From contig JAJXXW010000049.1 in the NCBI GenBank assembly GCA_021780905.1, forward strand, positions 32,337 through 96,336: 64,000 bases of DNA. The letters run 5' to 3'. Made by a program: the position numbers and the translations under genes. This DNA comes from a bacterium (GTDB lineage Bacteria; Verrucomicrobiota; Verrucomicrobiia; Limisphaerales; UBA11358). This document shows positions 6,565-17,101 of this stretch, piece after piece (position 1 is the stretch's first letter; every line of letters begins with the position of its first letter). The notes beneath the pieces were generated by a model that saw nothing but the letters and a program-made list of their open reading frames with translations, did not search any database and was not told where the DNA came from.

Positions 6565-8139
6565 TCAACTGGATTTTGTATCCAGTTGCACTGGCTGGTA
6601 GCCGCCGCGTGATTTGAAATATAGGATCAGCGCCAGATAACACACGAAAGTGAACGCCGGGAACATCGCCATCTTGCCCAGCGCGCTGAACTTGCCGGCG
6701 GTCGTCGCGGCCTGAATGTCGTCCGCGGATTTGGTGTCGTTGACGGCATGGCTTCTCTCCGGGTCAATCGCTTCATATGCGCCGAGCAAATAGGTCTTTT
6801 TCATCGTCACCTGCTGGTAGAGCGCGGGATTGGTGACTTGTAATTGCTGGGTCGTGGACGATTCCTGCATGTAGCCGAGAAATGGCGCGCCCAGAATGCC
6901 CACGGCCAGCATGCCGATGCCGCCCATCGCGTTCAGTGTCAGCGCGCCGCCTTTGGGACATTGCTCGGAAGTCAGGCCGAGAATCGTCGGCCAGAAAAAC
7001 GTGATGCCGACGCCGAACAAGGTGGCGGCGGCAAAAATAACACCCAGACCGGCGTGGGCGGTGTGGGACATCGCCAGGATGCCCACGGCGGCCAGCGCCG
7101 AACACGTCAGCAACAGGCCGGGCGTCGAAAACTTGTGAGCCAGCGGCCCGGCGCAGAAGCGCAGCACCAACATGATCGCGGAGGTATAGACCAGCACCCA
7201 CGCGGAATTGTAACCGGCCGCCTTCATCGGATCTTCCATGAGCGCCGTGATCCAGCCGTTGGTGCCCAACTCGGTCGTGGCCTGCGGCATCATGATGATC
7301 ATGAGAAAGGCGAGCAGCAGCCGGCCAAAGGACCGGGTGATGACGGCGAACGCGATCACCACCGCGCCGGTGAGAAGCCAACTGACATTCTGCGACCAGC
7401 CAAACACCTGGCCGAGCTGCGCAAACACCAGGCCGAAACCGACGAACGCGCCGAACGCGCCGAGTTCCTTGAGCATCGTCAGGTAACTGACGCCGGCCTG
7501 CTCGCGTTCGCTGATCGGAAACTGTTTGCCGATGAGAATCAGAAAAAATGTGAACGCGGGAATCAAAATCAGACCGAGCGTGAGGCGCCAGTCGGGGTTC
7601 TTGGCCAGCGCGATGGTGCAAAGCCCGCCCATCACCAGGCCCGCCGGCCACCCGGCGTGCAGGCGGTTCAGCCATTTCACCTTGTCGGTGTTGAACATCG
7701 TGGAGACGATCGGATTGGCGTAGGCCTCCACCGTGCCGTTGCCGAGGCCGAGAATGATGCTGCCCCAGTAAAGCAGTTGGTAGCCGTGCTTCTGCCCGGC
7801 GATGAGCGCGTCGCCGGTCACGCCGTGAATGCAGCCGTAGGCGGCAATCGCCATCGCCGTGTAGGCGAGATAACTCAGAAAGGAATAAATCATCGCCACC
7901 TTGTAGCCGATGCGGTCAATGAACAGACTGAAAATGATGATGCTCACGCCGAACGACCAGATGCCCGCGCCCTGGAGTTCGCCGACCACAACATTGTCCA
8001 GGCCGAAGTCGGCCTTGAATTGTCCGCCGCAGAGGATCATGCGGCTGATGAACGCGTAGCTGGTGGTGATGAGGGCGATGAAGCAGCCCCAGAACAGGAT
8101 TTTGTCGTGTTTGTTATTCATGGAAATCGGATTCGCCAT
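6565..8139 (-). CDS. MFS sugar permease
   Basis: This is a major facilitator superfamily permease of the inner membrane, 524 residues with about 12 hydrophobic helices. Features include ISRMILCGGQFKADFGL near the N-terminus, the loop 2-3 signature FIDRIGYKVAMIYSF (D-R-x-G-x-(K/R)), LGNGTVEAYANPIV, and FGVGITFFWPTILGLTSEQCPKGGAL. It resembles the sugar:H+ symporters of Bacteroidetes, Verrucomicrobia and Planctomycetes. A periplasmic insert (about residues 430-475) is typical of this subgroup. Translation may start at 8139 or at the second Met (8121, MNNKHDKI). It is monocistronic and transcribed away from ispF. The substrate cannot be read from sequence. Confidence 0.85.
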   Translation of the reverse strand: MANPISMNNKHDKILFWGCFIALITTSYAFISRMILCGGQFKADFGLDNVVVGELQGAGIWSFGVSIIIFSLFIDRIGYKVAMIYSFLSYLAYTAMAIAAYGCIHGVTGDALIAGQKHGYQLLYWGSIILGLGNGTVEAYANPIVSTMFNTDKVKWLNRLHAGWPAGLVMGGLCTIALAKNPDWRLTLGLILIPAFTFFLILIGKQFPISEREQAGVSYLTMLKELGAFGAFVGFGLVFAQLGQVFGWSQNVSWLLTGAVVIAFAVITRSFGRLLLAFLMIIMMPQATTELGTNGWITALMEDPMKAAGYNSAWVLVYTSAIMLVLRFCAGPLAHKFSTPGLLLTCSALAAVGILAMSHTAHAGLGVIFAAATLFGVGITFFWPTILGLTSEQCPKGGALTLNAMGGIGMLAVGILGAPFLGYMQESSTTQQLQVTNPALYQQVTMKKTYLLGAYEAIDPERSHAVNDTKSADDIQAATTAGKFSALGKMAMFPAFTFVCYLALILYFKSRGGYQPVQLDTKSS

Positions 8140-8224
8140 ATGCTCGCCATGACCGGAAAAGAGTCAACGGCAAAGTGCGTGTGCACCGGGACGCCAAACT
8201 AAAAATGAAACAAGGTGGATGGTT

Positions 8225-8340
8225 GCCCGTCCGCCTTTTGACGACATGGAGAAACACAGATAAGGCGAATCAAAACCCGTGTTTCATCTGTGCAAATCTG
8301 TGGCTGAAATTTCTTTTTTAATCGGCCGGTAAATTTTATG
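8225..8340. repeat. CACAGAT-type dispersed repeat upstream of ispF
   Basis: AACACAGATAAGG and TTCATCTGTGCAAATCTGTGG (8283-8303) form inverted half-copies of a CACAGAT motif. The same motif recurs just downstream of ispF (8833-8935) and as the related 'ATCCGT..TTCATCCGTGG' at 57803-57835. It resembles verrucomicrobial intergenic repeats. The ispF promoter must lie within or next to it. Confidence 0.6.
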
Positions 8341-8348
8341 CTGTGTGC

Positions 8349-8828
8349 ATGGTTCACGTTGGCATCGGCTATGACGTTCATCAATTGGTCGCCGGGCGCA
8401 AGTGCGTTCTCGGCGGCGTGGAGATCCCGCACACGAAAGGACTCGACGGCCATTCGGACGCGGACGCGCTGATGCATGCCATTTGCGATGCCGTCCTCGG
8501 CGCGCTCGGCGAGGAGGACATCGGCCACTTTTTCCCGAACACCGACCCGCGCTGGAAGGATGTGCCAAGCAAAATATTTCTGGAGGAAGCCGCCAAGCAA
8601 GCCGCCCGATGCGGCGGAAAAATCGTGAACATTGACGCCACGGTCATCGCGCAGGCGCCGAAGATTTATCCGCACATAGCCGAAATGAAGCGCCGCATCG
8701 CCGCCGCGCTCGGTGTTGCCGAAAAACAAATCGGCGTCAAGGCGACCACGAATGAACTGATGGGATTCATCGGCCGCGAGGAAGGCATCGCCGCGATGGC
8801 GGTGGCGAGCGTCAATTTGCCCGAATAA
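8349..8828 (+). CDS. ispF: 2-C-methyl-D-erythritol 2,4-cyclodiphosphate synthase
   Basis: This enzyme converts CDP-methylerythritol 2-phosphate to MEcPP in the non-mevalonate isoprenoid pathway; it is a cytoplasmic homotrimer. The 159-residue protein shows the metal-binding GIGYDVHQL, GGVEIPHTKGLDGHSDADALMHA, the DIGHFFPNTDPRWK loop and the KATTNELMGFIGREEGIAAMA ending, all family hallmarks. The ATG at 8349 gives the normal N-terminus (MVHVGIGYDVH); a GTG two codons earlier is less likely. It stands alone and is flanked on both sides by CACAGAT repeats. It is complete. Confidence 0.97.
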   Translation: MVHVGIGYDVHQLVAGRKCVLGGVEIPHTKGLDGHSDADALMHAICDAVLGALGEEDIGHFFPNTDPRWKDVPSKIFLEEAAKQAARCGGKIVNIDATVIAQAPKIYPHIAEMKRRIAAALGVAEKQIGVKATTNELMGFIGREEGIAAMAVASVNLPE

Positions 8829-8829
8829 T

Positions 8830-8938
8830 TTTTCCGCCACAGATAAATAAACACAGATGCAACACAGATTTGGAAAAATTGCCGGCGATTATTCTAGATT
8901 TTCTATTGGTGAAAATCTGCGCCCGTCTGTGGCAAAAT
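8830..8938. repeat. CACAGAT-type dispersed repeat downstream of ispF
   Basis: CCACAGATAAATAAACACAGATGCAACACAGATTTGG is followed about 60 bases later by an inverted copy (AAAATCTGCGCCCGTCTGTGG). It could form a long hairpin between ispF and the next gene, and might serve as a transcript end for ispF, although it has no T-tract. Confidence 0.6.
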
Positions 8939-8943
8939 GAATC

Positions 8944-9213
8944 ATGCCCAAAGCCGAAATTGCCTGGAAGCGCGTCACCGCAGACGGTGAGAAACTTCAA
9001 GTTTATGCCCAGCACGTCGGGCATGAGTATCATTTCTTCCACCGCGCCAAGCGGTTCGATGTCTGGGAGCGCGTGAAGGAGCCGCCGCTGGAAGACTGGC
9101 TGGAACTGCTCGACGCCGTGCAGCGCCTCGTCAACCGCCGGCGTTACATGCCGGACGATGAAAAGCGGTTGCGCGCGCAAATCATCGAAAAATTTCCTGA
9201 GGCAGACGTCTAA
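8944..9213 (+). CDS. Small protein of unknown function
   Basis: An 89-residue acidic/basic mixed protein with no signal peptide or membrane helix. It has a compact pattern of a beta-rich N-half (IAWKRVTADGEKLQVYAQHV, GHEYHFFHRAKRFDVWE) and a helical C-half (EDWLELLDAVQRLVNRRRYM). I do not recognise a family. The ATG at 8944 directly follows the CACAGAT repeat. Codon use looks genuine and the frame is uninterrupted, so I consider it a real gene. It may be read with ispF. Confidence 0.6.
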   Translation: MPKAEIAWKRVTADGEKLQVYAQHVGHEYHFFHRAKRFDVWERVKEPPLEDWLELLDAVQRLVNRRRYMPDDEKRLRAQIIEKFPEADV

Positions 9214-9256
9214 TTATGTTGCCAGACAATGCGGTTCAAGAAGAAATCTGGAACCC

Positions 9257-9665
9257 ATGAAGGTCCAGCCCACCGCCGATAATTTGCATCCCTTCACCGG
9301 CAAGATTCCGCTGCGGGAGCGTGAGCGGCGCCACGGCCATCGCGACCGAGCTGGAGCGCGAGCGGTTTCGCCGCGGCTGTTTGCCTGCGGGCTTCATCTG
9401 CATCTCGGCCTTCAACTCGCCGCGCCGCGTTGACCGCAACCCGATGCCGCCCGGCACCTTCATCGAGGTGTTTGTCAATGCCCCCCGGCCGTATGCGAGC
9501 AGCGTGATCCGAAGAGGCTTTACGCGAAGGCACAAAAACTCAAGACCCCAAATTTCACCGGCATCTCGGCGCTGTATGAACCGCCGCTGAAGCCAGAAAT
9601 CGAATTGCGCGCCGACTGGCTGACTGTCCGGCAGGCGGTGGAAAAATCCTGGCCTTGTTGGCAGA
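9257..9665 (+). pseudogene. cysC: Decayed adenylylsulfate kinase (CysC)
   Basis: Several frames together reconstruct an APS kinase. From ATG 9257 it reads MKVQPTADNLHPFTGKIPLRERE. A second frame reads SGATAIATELERERFRRG, then FICISAFNSPRRVDRNPMPPG and TFIEVFVNAPRPYASS. A third frame reads QRDPKRLYAKAQKLKTPNFTG followed by LYEPPLKPEIELRADWLTV. The order matches CysC from the N-terminus to the end. The P-loop (GLSGSGKST) has been deleted, leaving LSGATAIA, and at least three frame changes break the gene. The intact enzyme would phosphorylate APS to PAPS in sulfate activation. It is dead here. Confidence 0.85.
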
Positions 9666-9746
9666 AAATGCCGCCTCAAATCCCCTTCCTGCGAGGCGGG
9701 CGTGGTTTTCCCCTGACAATTCACGCCGAGGCTTTATCATTGGCGC

Positions 9747-10519
9747 ATGGCAAGCAGGCCGTTGATTTTGGTTTCGCCCAGCATCGAAAAGCGCGGCGTG
9801 GAGTTCCATGACTTGTCCGCCAGCCTGTCGGTGAGATACGATTCCGCCGTGCTGCACTCCGGCGGCATTCCCGTCACCGTGCCCGCCACCATTGACCGCG
9901 CGGTGCTGGCGGAATGCGTGCGCCGTGTGGAGGGTGTGCTGCTGACGGGCGGCGACGATATTAATTCCGACCTTTACGATCCGAAGCTGCCCGCGAAAAT
10001 CCGGCGCACTGTGAACCAGACTCCCGACGGCGGCGCGCGCGATTTGCGGGAACTTCTTTTGATCGAGGAAACCTTCCGGCAGCGCAAGCCGCTATTGGCG
10101 ATTTGCCGCGGCCACCAGTTGCTCAACATCGCGTTTGGCGGGCGGCTCGTGGCGGATATCCGGCAGCAGGTGCCGGGCGCGCTGAACCACCAGCGCCTGG
10201 ACCGCGCCTGCGAATTAGTGCATGAAGCGGCGTTGACACCCGGCTCTTTGCTCGCCAAGATTACCGGCAGGCGAAAGTTGGGTGTGAACAGTTCGCACCA
10301 TCAGGCGGTGCCGGTGGCGGCGGAACCATTCGTGGCCTCGGCGGTCAGCCGGGATGGGTTGGTGGAAGCGATGGAACTGAAGCCGGCGGCCGGGCGGCAG
10401 ATGCCGTTCCTGTTGAGCGTGCAGTTTCACCCGGAACGGTTGACGCCGCAGTATGCCGCCCACCGCGCGATTTTTGACGCGTTCGTAGCAGCCTGTGTCC
10501 GGAACAGTTCGGAAAAATC

Positions 10520-10523
<4 letters not shown>
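9747..10523 (+). CDS. Class-I glutamine amidotransferase-like hydrolase (peptidase C26)
   Basis: This 258-residue protein belongs to the gamma-glutamyl hydrolase/PuuD-like C26 family. These cytoplasmic enzymes cleave gamma-glutamyl amides such as gamma-glutamyl-GABA. The triad is visible: nucleophile Cys in LLAICRGHQLLNIAFGG, His in VQFHPERL, with the Glu expected just after. GVLLTGGDDINSDLYDP and LGVNSSHHQAV are also family motifs. The stop codon overlaps the start of the NtrC-type regulator (ATGA), so the two are translationally coupled. A polyamine or amide substrate is an inference; no other puu genes are present. Confidence 0.88.
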
Positions 10524-11863
<1,340 letters not shown>

Positions 11864-11900
11864 TTTTGGATGATCCGTTTGTTCGGGTCATGGCTGGGAA

Positions 11901-12575
11901 ATGAAAACCTCGACGAAAGCTTTTACCGTCGTTGCAATTCTGTTGCTGGTTATGGCTGGATTGCTCTGGCATCGCGCATTGCGCGATGAACGCAGGGCAA
12001 AAGCCGCCTTGGAAAAGCCAATCAGTTTTGAAGAAGGTTTTTCTTTCGCTTCTTCGTTCACCGTGCCTGAAACCAGTTATTATTTTGTCGAACTTGTATT
12101 TCCTCGTGATCATTCGCCGGCGGCGCGTGAGCATGATGTCAAATATAGGAATGGCATTGGCGCGGCGATTGTAAAATTTGGAGACAATACAAATCAACCG
12201 GTCAAACCCATTAAGCTCACCATAACTTGTAACGGAATGGTTGTTGCTGAAGGTGGCGGTGACAAGTCTTGCATTGGTGGAAGCGGATCTTACGCCGAAC
12301 AAACTGTTCACATGGTCACGTTCAAGGCTGAACCCGGCAAGGATTATGAGATTTCTTTTCACGCCACCAGTTCGCTGCCCATTCTTGACACGACCAAACC
12401 GATGCTGCGGATATACATTCCATTTTGGGCTGCTGATCCTCTTGATTTTTCCTATTGGTTAATTCCAATTTCCTTTGCCCATCATATTGCGATCTTGGGA
12501 TTGCTCTTCGCAATTTCGCCCTGCAGCTTTCTGGCGCAGAGATTTTTTCGCATAAATTTCAAAACGTCTAAATGA
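11901..12575 (+). CDS. Membrane protein of unknown function
   Basis: A 224-residue protein with an N-terminal membrane helix (FTVVAILLLVMAGLLW, about 9-24), a largely beta extracytoplasmic middle (about 30-175) and a C-terminal hydrophobic segment (WLIPISFAHHIAILGLLFAI, about 187-206). The topology suggests a bitopic or hairpin protein with a periplasmic domain. The base composition is clearly lower in GC than the neighbours, which hints at recent acquisition. It lies 37 bp after the response-regulator gene in the same direction. I do not recognise a family. Confidence 0.7.
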   Translation: MKTSTKAFTVVAILLLVMAGLLWHRALRDERRAKAALEKPISFEEGFSFASSFTVPETSYYFVELVFPRDHSPAAREHDVKYRNGIGAAIVKFGDNTNQPVKPIKLTITCNGMVVAEGGGDKSCIGGSGSYAEQTVHMVTFKAEPGKDYEISFHATSSLPILDTTKPMLRIYIPFWAADPLDFSYWLIPISFAHHIAILGLLFAISPCSFLAQRFFRINFKTSK

Positions 12576-12620
12576 ATTCTGTCGTCTTCATTGGGCTTGG
12601 CTTGTTGCATTCAATAAGCC

Positions 12621-14387
12621 TCAAAGTTCCTTTAGTTCGGAATTTGCCAGTTGAATCAGCGGCTTGATTGTCGCCGCATCAAATTGAAGTTTGCAGCCCG
12701 CTGCCGCAAACAGTTCTGGCAACGGCCGCGAGCCGCCCAGCGCCAGGGATTTTTTGTAATCGTCCAGCGCCTTCGCCTTGTTCGTCTTGGAATTCGCCCA
12801 GACCTGCAACGCGCCGAGCTGCGCGATGCCGTATTCGACGTAATAAAACGGATAGAGAAAGATGTGCAACTGCCGGTGCCACGAGTGCGCCCGCACTTCC
12901 TCGCAGCCGCTGTAATCCACATCGCCGCCAAAGCGATCCATGAGTTGCAGGTAAGCCGCCTTGCGCTCGGCGCGCGTGTGGCCGGGATGCGTGTAGATCC
13001 AATGCTGGAAGCCGTCCACCACCGCCATCCACGGAAAAAATCCAATGATGCCTTCGAGATGCGTCTTCCGCGCGCGCGCCGCTTCCGCAGAAAAAGTGGC
13101 GGCGACGCCCTCGTCGCCATTTTTCCGCGCCGGATAAAACTCTTCGATGAACTCGTTGCCCAAAAGTTCCATCGCCATCGAAGCCACTTCGCAAAACTCA
13201 ATTGGCGCGCTGCGATACGGATACAAATCCTCGCCGCGCGTCGCCTGCGCGTGAAACGCGTGGCCGGCCTCGTGCAAAATCGTCTCCACATCGCGCTGCA
13301 CGCCGACCGCGTTCATGAAGATGAACGGCACGCGCGCCTCCGCCAGCGTGGATTGGTAGCCGCCCGGCGCCTTGCCTTTGCGATTGGCGAGATCGAGCAG
13401 CTTTTTATCCTGCATCTCCTGAAAATTCGCCGCCAGTTCCGCGTCGAGGTGGTTGAAAATCCTTTGCGTGCGCGCCACCATTTCGCGGATGTCGGCAAAT
13501 GGTTTTAACGGCGCGCGGTTTAGCGGGTCCACCGCCAAATCCCACGGCCGTAATTTTTCTAACTTTAATTTCTGGCGGCGTTCGTTCTGGATTTTGCGGA
13601 CGGCGGGCATGATCTCGCTTTCAATGGCGTCGTGGAATTTCACGCAATCCGCCGGCGTGTAATCGAACCGGCTTTTCTGACGGAAAGTGTATTCGAGGTA
13701 ATTGTCGAAGCCGGCGTTTTTCGCGATCTGTTGGCGCAGTTGGATCAGCGCGTCCATGATCTGCTCGCATTTCTCGATGTCTTGCAACCGGCGGTTGGCA
13801 ACGAGCGTCCACGTCTCTTCGCGTAGCGCGCGGTCTGGTTCTTCGAGGTAACGGCCCATTTGCACGAGCGTCTTTTCCTCGCCACGAAAATTCACGGTCT
13901 GCGCGCCGATGAGTTTTTGGTATTGCTGGCCGAGCTTGGCCTCCGCGGTTTCCAACGCCACGTTTTCCGGGCGGAAAAGCTGGACATGATTGGCCACGTC
14001 GCGGTCGAAGACCTGATAACGCGGCCTCGGCAGATTTTTGCGCTGCGGATGGGCGACGTAAAGCTGTTCGAGCGAGAATTGACGCGGCTTGAGCTGCGGC
14101 TCCACGTTTTCGACGAAATGCAGATACGCCTTCTCGGCCTCGGCGTCGTCCGTGTGGCAAGTCATCGCAATATTGCGGGTGGAACCCTCCTGATCCAGCG
14201 CGGCGGAAAGTTCGCACCAGTCCAGCAGCCATTTTTCAAACTCGGCGACACGGATGGCCTGTGCGGCACGCATCTCCAACTGGTCAAATAGCGGCGCAAT
14301 CTGCGGCCAGTCGCCGAGTTCAACGGTGGCGGGGACGAACGAACGCGGTTTCGCAGGCGGCAATTTTCCGAACGGCAGGCAATTCAT
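12621..14387 (-). CDS. M3-family oligoendopeptidase (PepF-like)
   Basis: A 588-residue cytoplasmic zinc metallopeptidase that cleaves short peptides. The active site HEAGHAFHAQATRG (HExxH, about residue 370) is intact, and the downstream third ligand region FCEVASMAMELLGNEFIEEF is present. Other family signatures are SRFDYTPADCVKFHDAIE and the C-terminal EEVRAHSWHRQLHIFLYPFYYVEYGIAQLGALQ. The length fits the M3B oligoendopeptidase F group. It stands alone and converges with the gene at 11901. No signal peptide is seen. Confidence 0.93.
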   Translation of the reverse strand: MNCLPFGKLPPAKPRSFVPATVELGDWPQIAPLFDQLEMRAAQAIRVAEFEKWLLDWCELSAALDQEGSTRNIAMTCHTDDAEAEKAYLHFVENVEPQLKPRQFSLEQLYVAHPQRKNLPRPRYQVFDRDVANHVQLFRPENVALETAEAKLGQQYQKLIGAQTVNFRGEEKTLVQMGRYLEEPDRALREETWTLVANRRLQDIEKCEQIMDALIQLRQQIAKNAGFDNYLEYTFRQKSRFDYTPADCVKFHDAIESEIMPAVRKIQNERRQKLKLEKLRPWDLAVDPLNRAPLKPFADIREMVARTQRIFNHLDAELAANFQEMQDKKLLDLANRKGKAPGGYQSTLAEARVPFIFMNAVGVQRDVETILHEAGHAFHAQATRGEDLYPYRSAPIEFCEVASMAMELLGNEFIEEFYPARKNGDEGVAATFSAEAARARKTHLEGIIGFFPWMAVVDGFQHWIYTHPGHTRAERKAAYLQLMDRFGGDVDYSGCEEVRAHSWHRQLHIFLYPFYYVEYGIAQLGALQVWANSKTNKAKALDDYKKSLALGGSRPLPELFAAAGCKLQFDAATIKPLIQLANSELKEL

Positions 14388-14689
14388 GCCCGGAGTCTAG
14401 CGCAATTCCGCGCGGAGAAAATAATTTTGTCCGCCGACCGAACCGAAGCCCGGAAGGGCGTGACCCGATGCCAATACGTCCGTGTCTTTCACCCGCTGCG
14501 CTTTGCGGGTTTTCACGGTGATGGTCTTGGCTGGCCCGGCGGCATGAGCAAGCTTCCAGGCCCGCAGTTATTAAAAATCGGTTCGCCGGCGATGAATGGC
14601 TGATTTGCATGGCGTTGGTGCGGCGGGATGCGTATAATGTTTCAAATGCCGGCCCGGCCAGTTGCGCAGACACGGCCGCTTGAGGGATG
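14388..14689. other. Intergenic region, nothing clear
   Basis: These 300 bases separate the divergent M3 peptidase from the nahK relic. I see no gene. A short hairpin (ACCCGC...GCGGGT, 14491-14510) is followed by only three to four T and is too weak to call a terminator. Confidence 0.4.
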
Positions 14690-15116
14690 TTTTGATGACA
14701 GAAATGGTGTGCGGCCGCGCATTTGCCTGATTGCGCCTGGACACAGTGATGCCCGGTCTGGTGCTCTACGATTTTGGCGACAGGGTTCGCCCCACGACCA
14801 GTTCGGCGAAGGAGGACGAGCGCGATTTGTCGAAAGTGACGATGCAATTACCAATGTTCGCGGCGCTGGCGCGCGGCTGTTTGAGTTCGGCGGCGGAATT
14901 CCTGACGCCGGCGGAGAAAAGTTGTTGCCGTTCGCCGGCAAACTCATCACCTTTGAAATGGGCATCCGGTTTCTCGCTGGCTTCCTGGCCGACGCCACTT
15001 TTTTCAAAGTGCACCACGAAAATCACAATCTTGATCGCTGCCGCACGCGGTTCAACCTGGTGGAGTTTATTGGGCCGCAGGAGGCGGCGATGAACAAACA
15101 CGTGGAGATCATCTGA
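14690..15116 (+). pseudogene. Decayed NahK-like sugar kinase, C-terminal part
   Basis: Fragments in two frames rebuild the end of an aminoglycoside-phosphotransferase-fold kinase of the N-acetylhexosamine 1-kinase type. CFDDRNGVRPRICLI leads into DTVMPGLVLYDFGDRVR (the DxD metal-binding segment), then DERDLSKVTMQLPMFAALA and AAEFLTPAEK. A frame change near 14925 follows, then LLPFAGKLITFEMGIRFL and FFKVHHENHNLDRCRTRFNL. The stop codon overlaps the ATG of the epimerase by one base. The N-terminal two thirds are missing. NahK acts upstream of UDP-sugar epimerases in the GalNAc/lacto-N-biose route, which fits the neighbour. Confidence 0.82.
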
Positions 15117-16039
15117 TGAAAATTCTAGTCACCGGCGGCGCGGGTTTTATCGGCAGCCATATCGTCGAGCATTTCCAGGGCAAGGCGGAGGTGCGCGTGC
15201 TGGACAATCTGCGTTCCGGCTTCCGGCACAACCTCGCGGGCTTCCCGCACGAGTTCATCGCGGCTTCGATTTTGGACCGTGATGCGGTGTGCGCGGCGGT
15301 GCGGGGCGTGGATTACATTTTCCATCTGGCGGCGATGATCAGTGTGCCGGAGTCCATGGCGAAACCAATTGAGTGCAATGAAATCAATGCGATTGGCACG
15401 CTCATCGTTTTGGAGGAAGCGGCGAAGGCGGGCGTGAAGAAGCTGATCTTCAGCTCATCGGCCGCGATATACGGCAACAACCCGGTGGTGCCGAAGGTCG
15501 AGACGATGCCCGCCGAGCCGAAAAGCCCCTATGCCGTCACCAAGCTCGACGGCGAGTATTATTGCAAGATGTTCGGCGACGAAGGCCGGCTGCCAACCGC
15601 GTGCCTGCGCTACTTCAACGTCTTCGGACCGCGTCAGGATCCGAGGAGTCAGTATGCGGCGGCGGTGCCCATCTTCATTGACCGCGCGGTGAAGAACCTG
15701 CCGATCACGATTTACGGCGACGGCGAGCAGACGCGCGATTTTATTTACGTCAAGGACATCGTGGCGGCCAATGTGTTTTTCGCCATGCAGCCAGACGCGA
15801 CCGGCGTTTTCAACGTGGCAAACGGCCGAAAAATGACCCTTCAGGAACTGGCGCAGAAAATCGTGTCGCTCACCGGCTCGCAATCGGAAATACAGCACGC
15901 GCCGGAGCGGGCAGGGGACGTGAAACATTCGCTCGCGGCGATTGACAAGCTGCGCGCGGCCGGGTTTGCGCCAGCCGGCGATTTCGACGACAATCTGGCG
16001 GCGACCATCCGGTTTTTTCAAGGCCGGGCCGGAAGCTGA
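15116..16039 (+). CDS. NAD-dependent sugar epimerase (GalE/WbpP-like)
   Basis: A 307-residue extended short-chain dehydrogenase acting on a nucleotide sugar. The Rossmann motif VTGGAGFIGSHIVEHF is at the N-terminus, the catalytic YxxxK is in SPYAVTKLDGEYYC (about residues 140-144), and the substrate-binding LRYFNVFGPRQDP and YGDGEQTRDFIYVKDIV are typical of UDP-glucose/UDP-GlcNAc 4-epimerases. It directly follows the remains of a NahK-like kinase, with overlapping stop and start, so the ancestral pair probably handled hexosamines. It is 34 bp upstream of tdh in the same direction. The precise substrate is uncertain. Confidence 0.88.
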   Translation: MKILVTGGAGFIGSHIVEHFQGKAEVRVLDNLRSGFRHNLAGFPHEFIAASILDRDAVCAAVRGVDYIFHLAAMISVPESMAKPIECNEINAIGTLIVLEEAAKAGVKKLIFSSSAAIYGNNPVVPKVETMPAEPKSPYAVTKLDGEYYCKMFGDEGRLPTACLRYFNVFGPRQDPRSQYAAAVPIFIDRAVKNLPITIYGDGEQTRDFIYVKDIVAANVFFAMQPDATGVFNVANGRKMTLQELAQKIVSLTGSQSEIQHAPERAGDVKHSLAAIDKLRAAGFAPAGDFDDNLAATIRFFQGRAGS

Positions 16040-16072
16040 CGCGATAATTATTGGCGGAACTATTTCAAAACC

Positions 16073-17098
16073 ATGAAAGCATTGATCAAAAAAGAATCCC
16101 AACCCGGCCTCTGGCTCCAAGACGTGCCCGAGCCGGAAGTCGGCATCAACGACGTGCTCATCCGCGTGGACCGCACCGGCATCTGCGGCACGGATCTGCA
16201 CATTTATAAATGGGACGCTTGGGCGCAAAAAACCATTCCCGTGCCGATGGTCGTCGGCCATGAATTTGTCGGTGAAGTAGTCCGCGTCGGTGCGAACGTC
16301 AACGACTTTCATTCTGGCGACGTCGTCAGCGCCGAGGGGCATGTCGTCTGCGGCCGCTGTCGCAACTGTCTTGCCGGCCGCCGTCATCTGTGCAAGGACA
16401 CCAAAGGCATTGGCGTGAACCGGCCCGGCGCCTTCGCGGAATATATTTCCGTGCCGATGACGAACGTCTGGCATCACCAGCCGGACATTGACCGCGATGT
16501 GGCCTCGATTTTTGATCCCTTTGGCAACGCCGTCCACACGGCGCTGTCGTTTGACCTGCTCGGCGAAGACGTGTTGATCACCGGCGCGGGGCCGATTGGC
16601 ATCATGGCTGCCGGCATCGCCAAGCACGCCGGCGCGCGCTACGTCGTCATCACGGACGTAAACGATTACCGGCTGGAACTCGCCAAAAAGATGGGCGCGA
16701 CGGTGGCGCTCAACGTGAAAACCGGCAGCCTGGCCGGGGTGCAAAGGCAACTTGGCATGAAGGAAGGATTCGACGTCGGCCTCGAAATGTCCGGCAACGC
16801 CGCCGCGTTCAGCGACATGATCGCCGGGATGGCGCATGGCGGCAAAATTGCCATGCTCGGCATTCCCTCCGAGCCGATGGCGATTGACTGGAACAAAGTT
16901 GTATTCAGCATGCTGACGATCAAGGGGATTTACGGTCGCGAAATGTATGAGACATGGTATAAAATGAGCGTAATGCTGGAAAGCGGGCTGGACATCCGGC
17001 CCGTGATCACGCACCGGTTTCATTACACGGAATTTCAAAAAGGGTTCGATGCTATGCTGTCCGGCCAGTCCGGCAAAGTGGTTTTGAGCTGGCGTTAA
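16073..17098 (+). CDS. tdh: L-threonine 3-dehydrogenase
   Basis: This zinc-dependent cytoplasmic dehydrogenase oxidises L-threonine to 2-amino-3-oxobutyrate with NAD+. The 341-residue protein has the family start [21 protein letters not shown], the catalytic zinc site [16 protein letters not shown], the GHEFVGEV segment, the structural zinc Cys cluster [15 protein letters not shown] and the [18 protein letters not shown] nucleotide-binding motif. The C-terminus ([16 protein letters not shown]) is typical of Tdh. It is followed after 3 bp by a PLP lyase gene and then kbl, so threonine is probably converted to glycine plus acetyl-CoA. Confidence 0.97.
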   Translation: MKALIKKESQPGLWLQDVPEPEVGINDVLIRVDRTGICGTDLHIYKWDAWAQKTIPVPMVVGHEFVGEVVRVGANVNDFHSGDVVSAEGHVVCGRCRNCLAGRRHLCKDTKGIGVNRPGAFAEYISVPMTNVWHHQPDIDRDVASIFDPFGNAVHTALSFDLLGEDVLITGAGPIGIMAAGIAKHAGARYVVITDVNDYRLELAKKMGATVALNVKTGSLAGVQRQLGMKEGFDVGLEMSGNAAAFSDMIAGMAHGGKIAMLGIPSEPMAIDWNKVVFSMLTIKGIYGREMYETWYKMSVMLESGLDIRPVITHRFHYTEFQKGFDAMLSGQSGKVVLSWR

Positions 17099-17101
17099 AT
17101 C

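Noticed and set aside
6844..8202. Plus-strand frame of 452 codons opposite the MFS permease
   Set aside because: Charged, repetitive translation without family resemblance; the minus strand encodes a proper 12-helix permease.
14491..14514. Possible terminator hairpin ACCCGC...GCGGGT
   Set aside because: Only a 6-bp stem, followed by too few T, and no gene ends just upstream of it.
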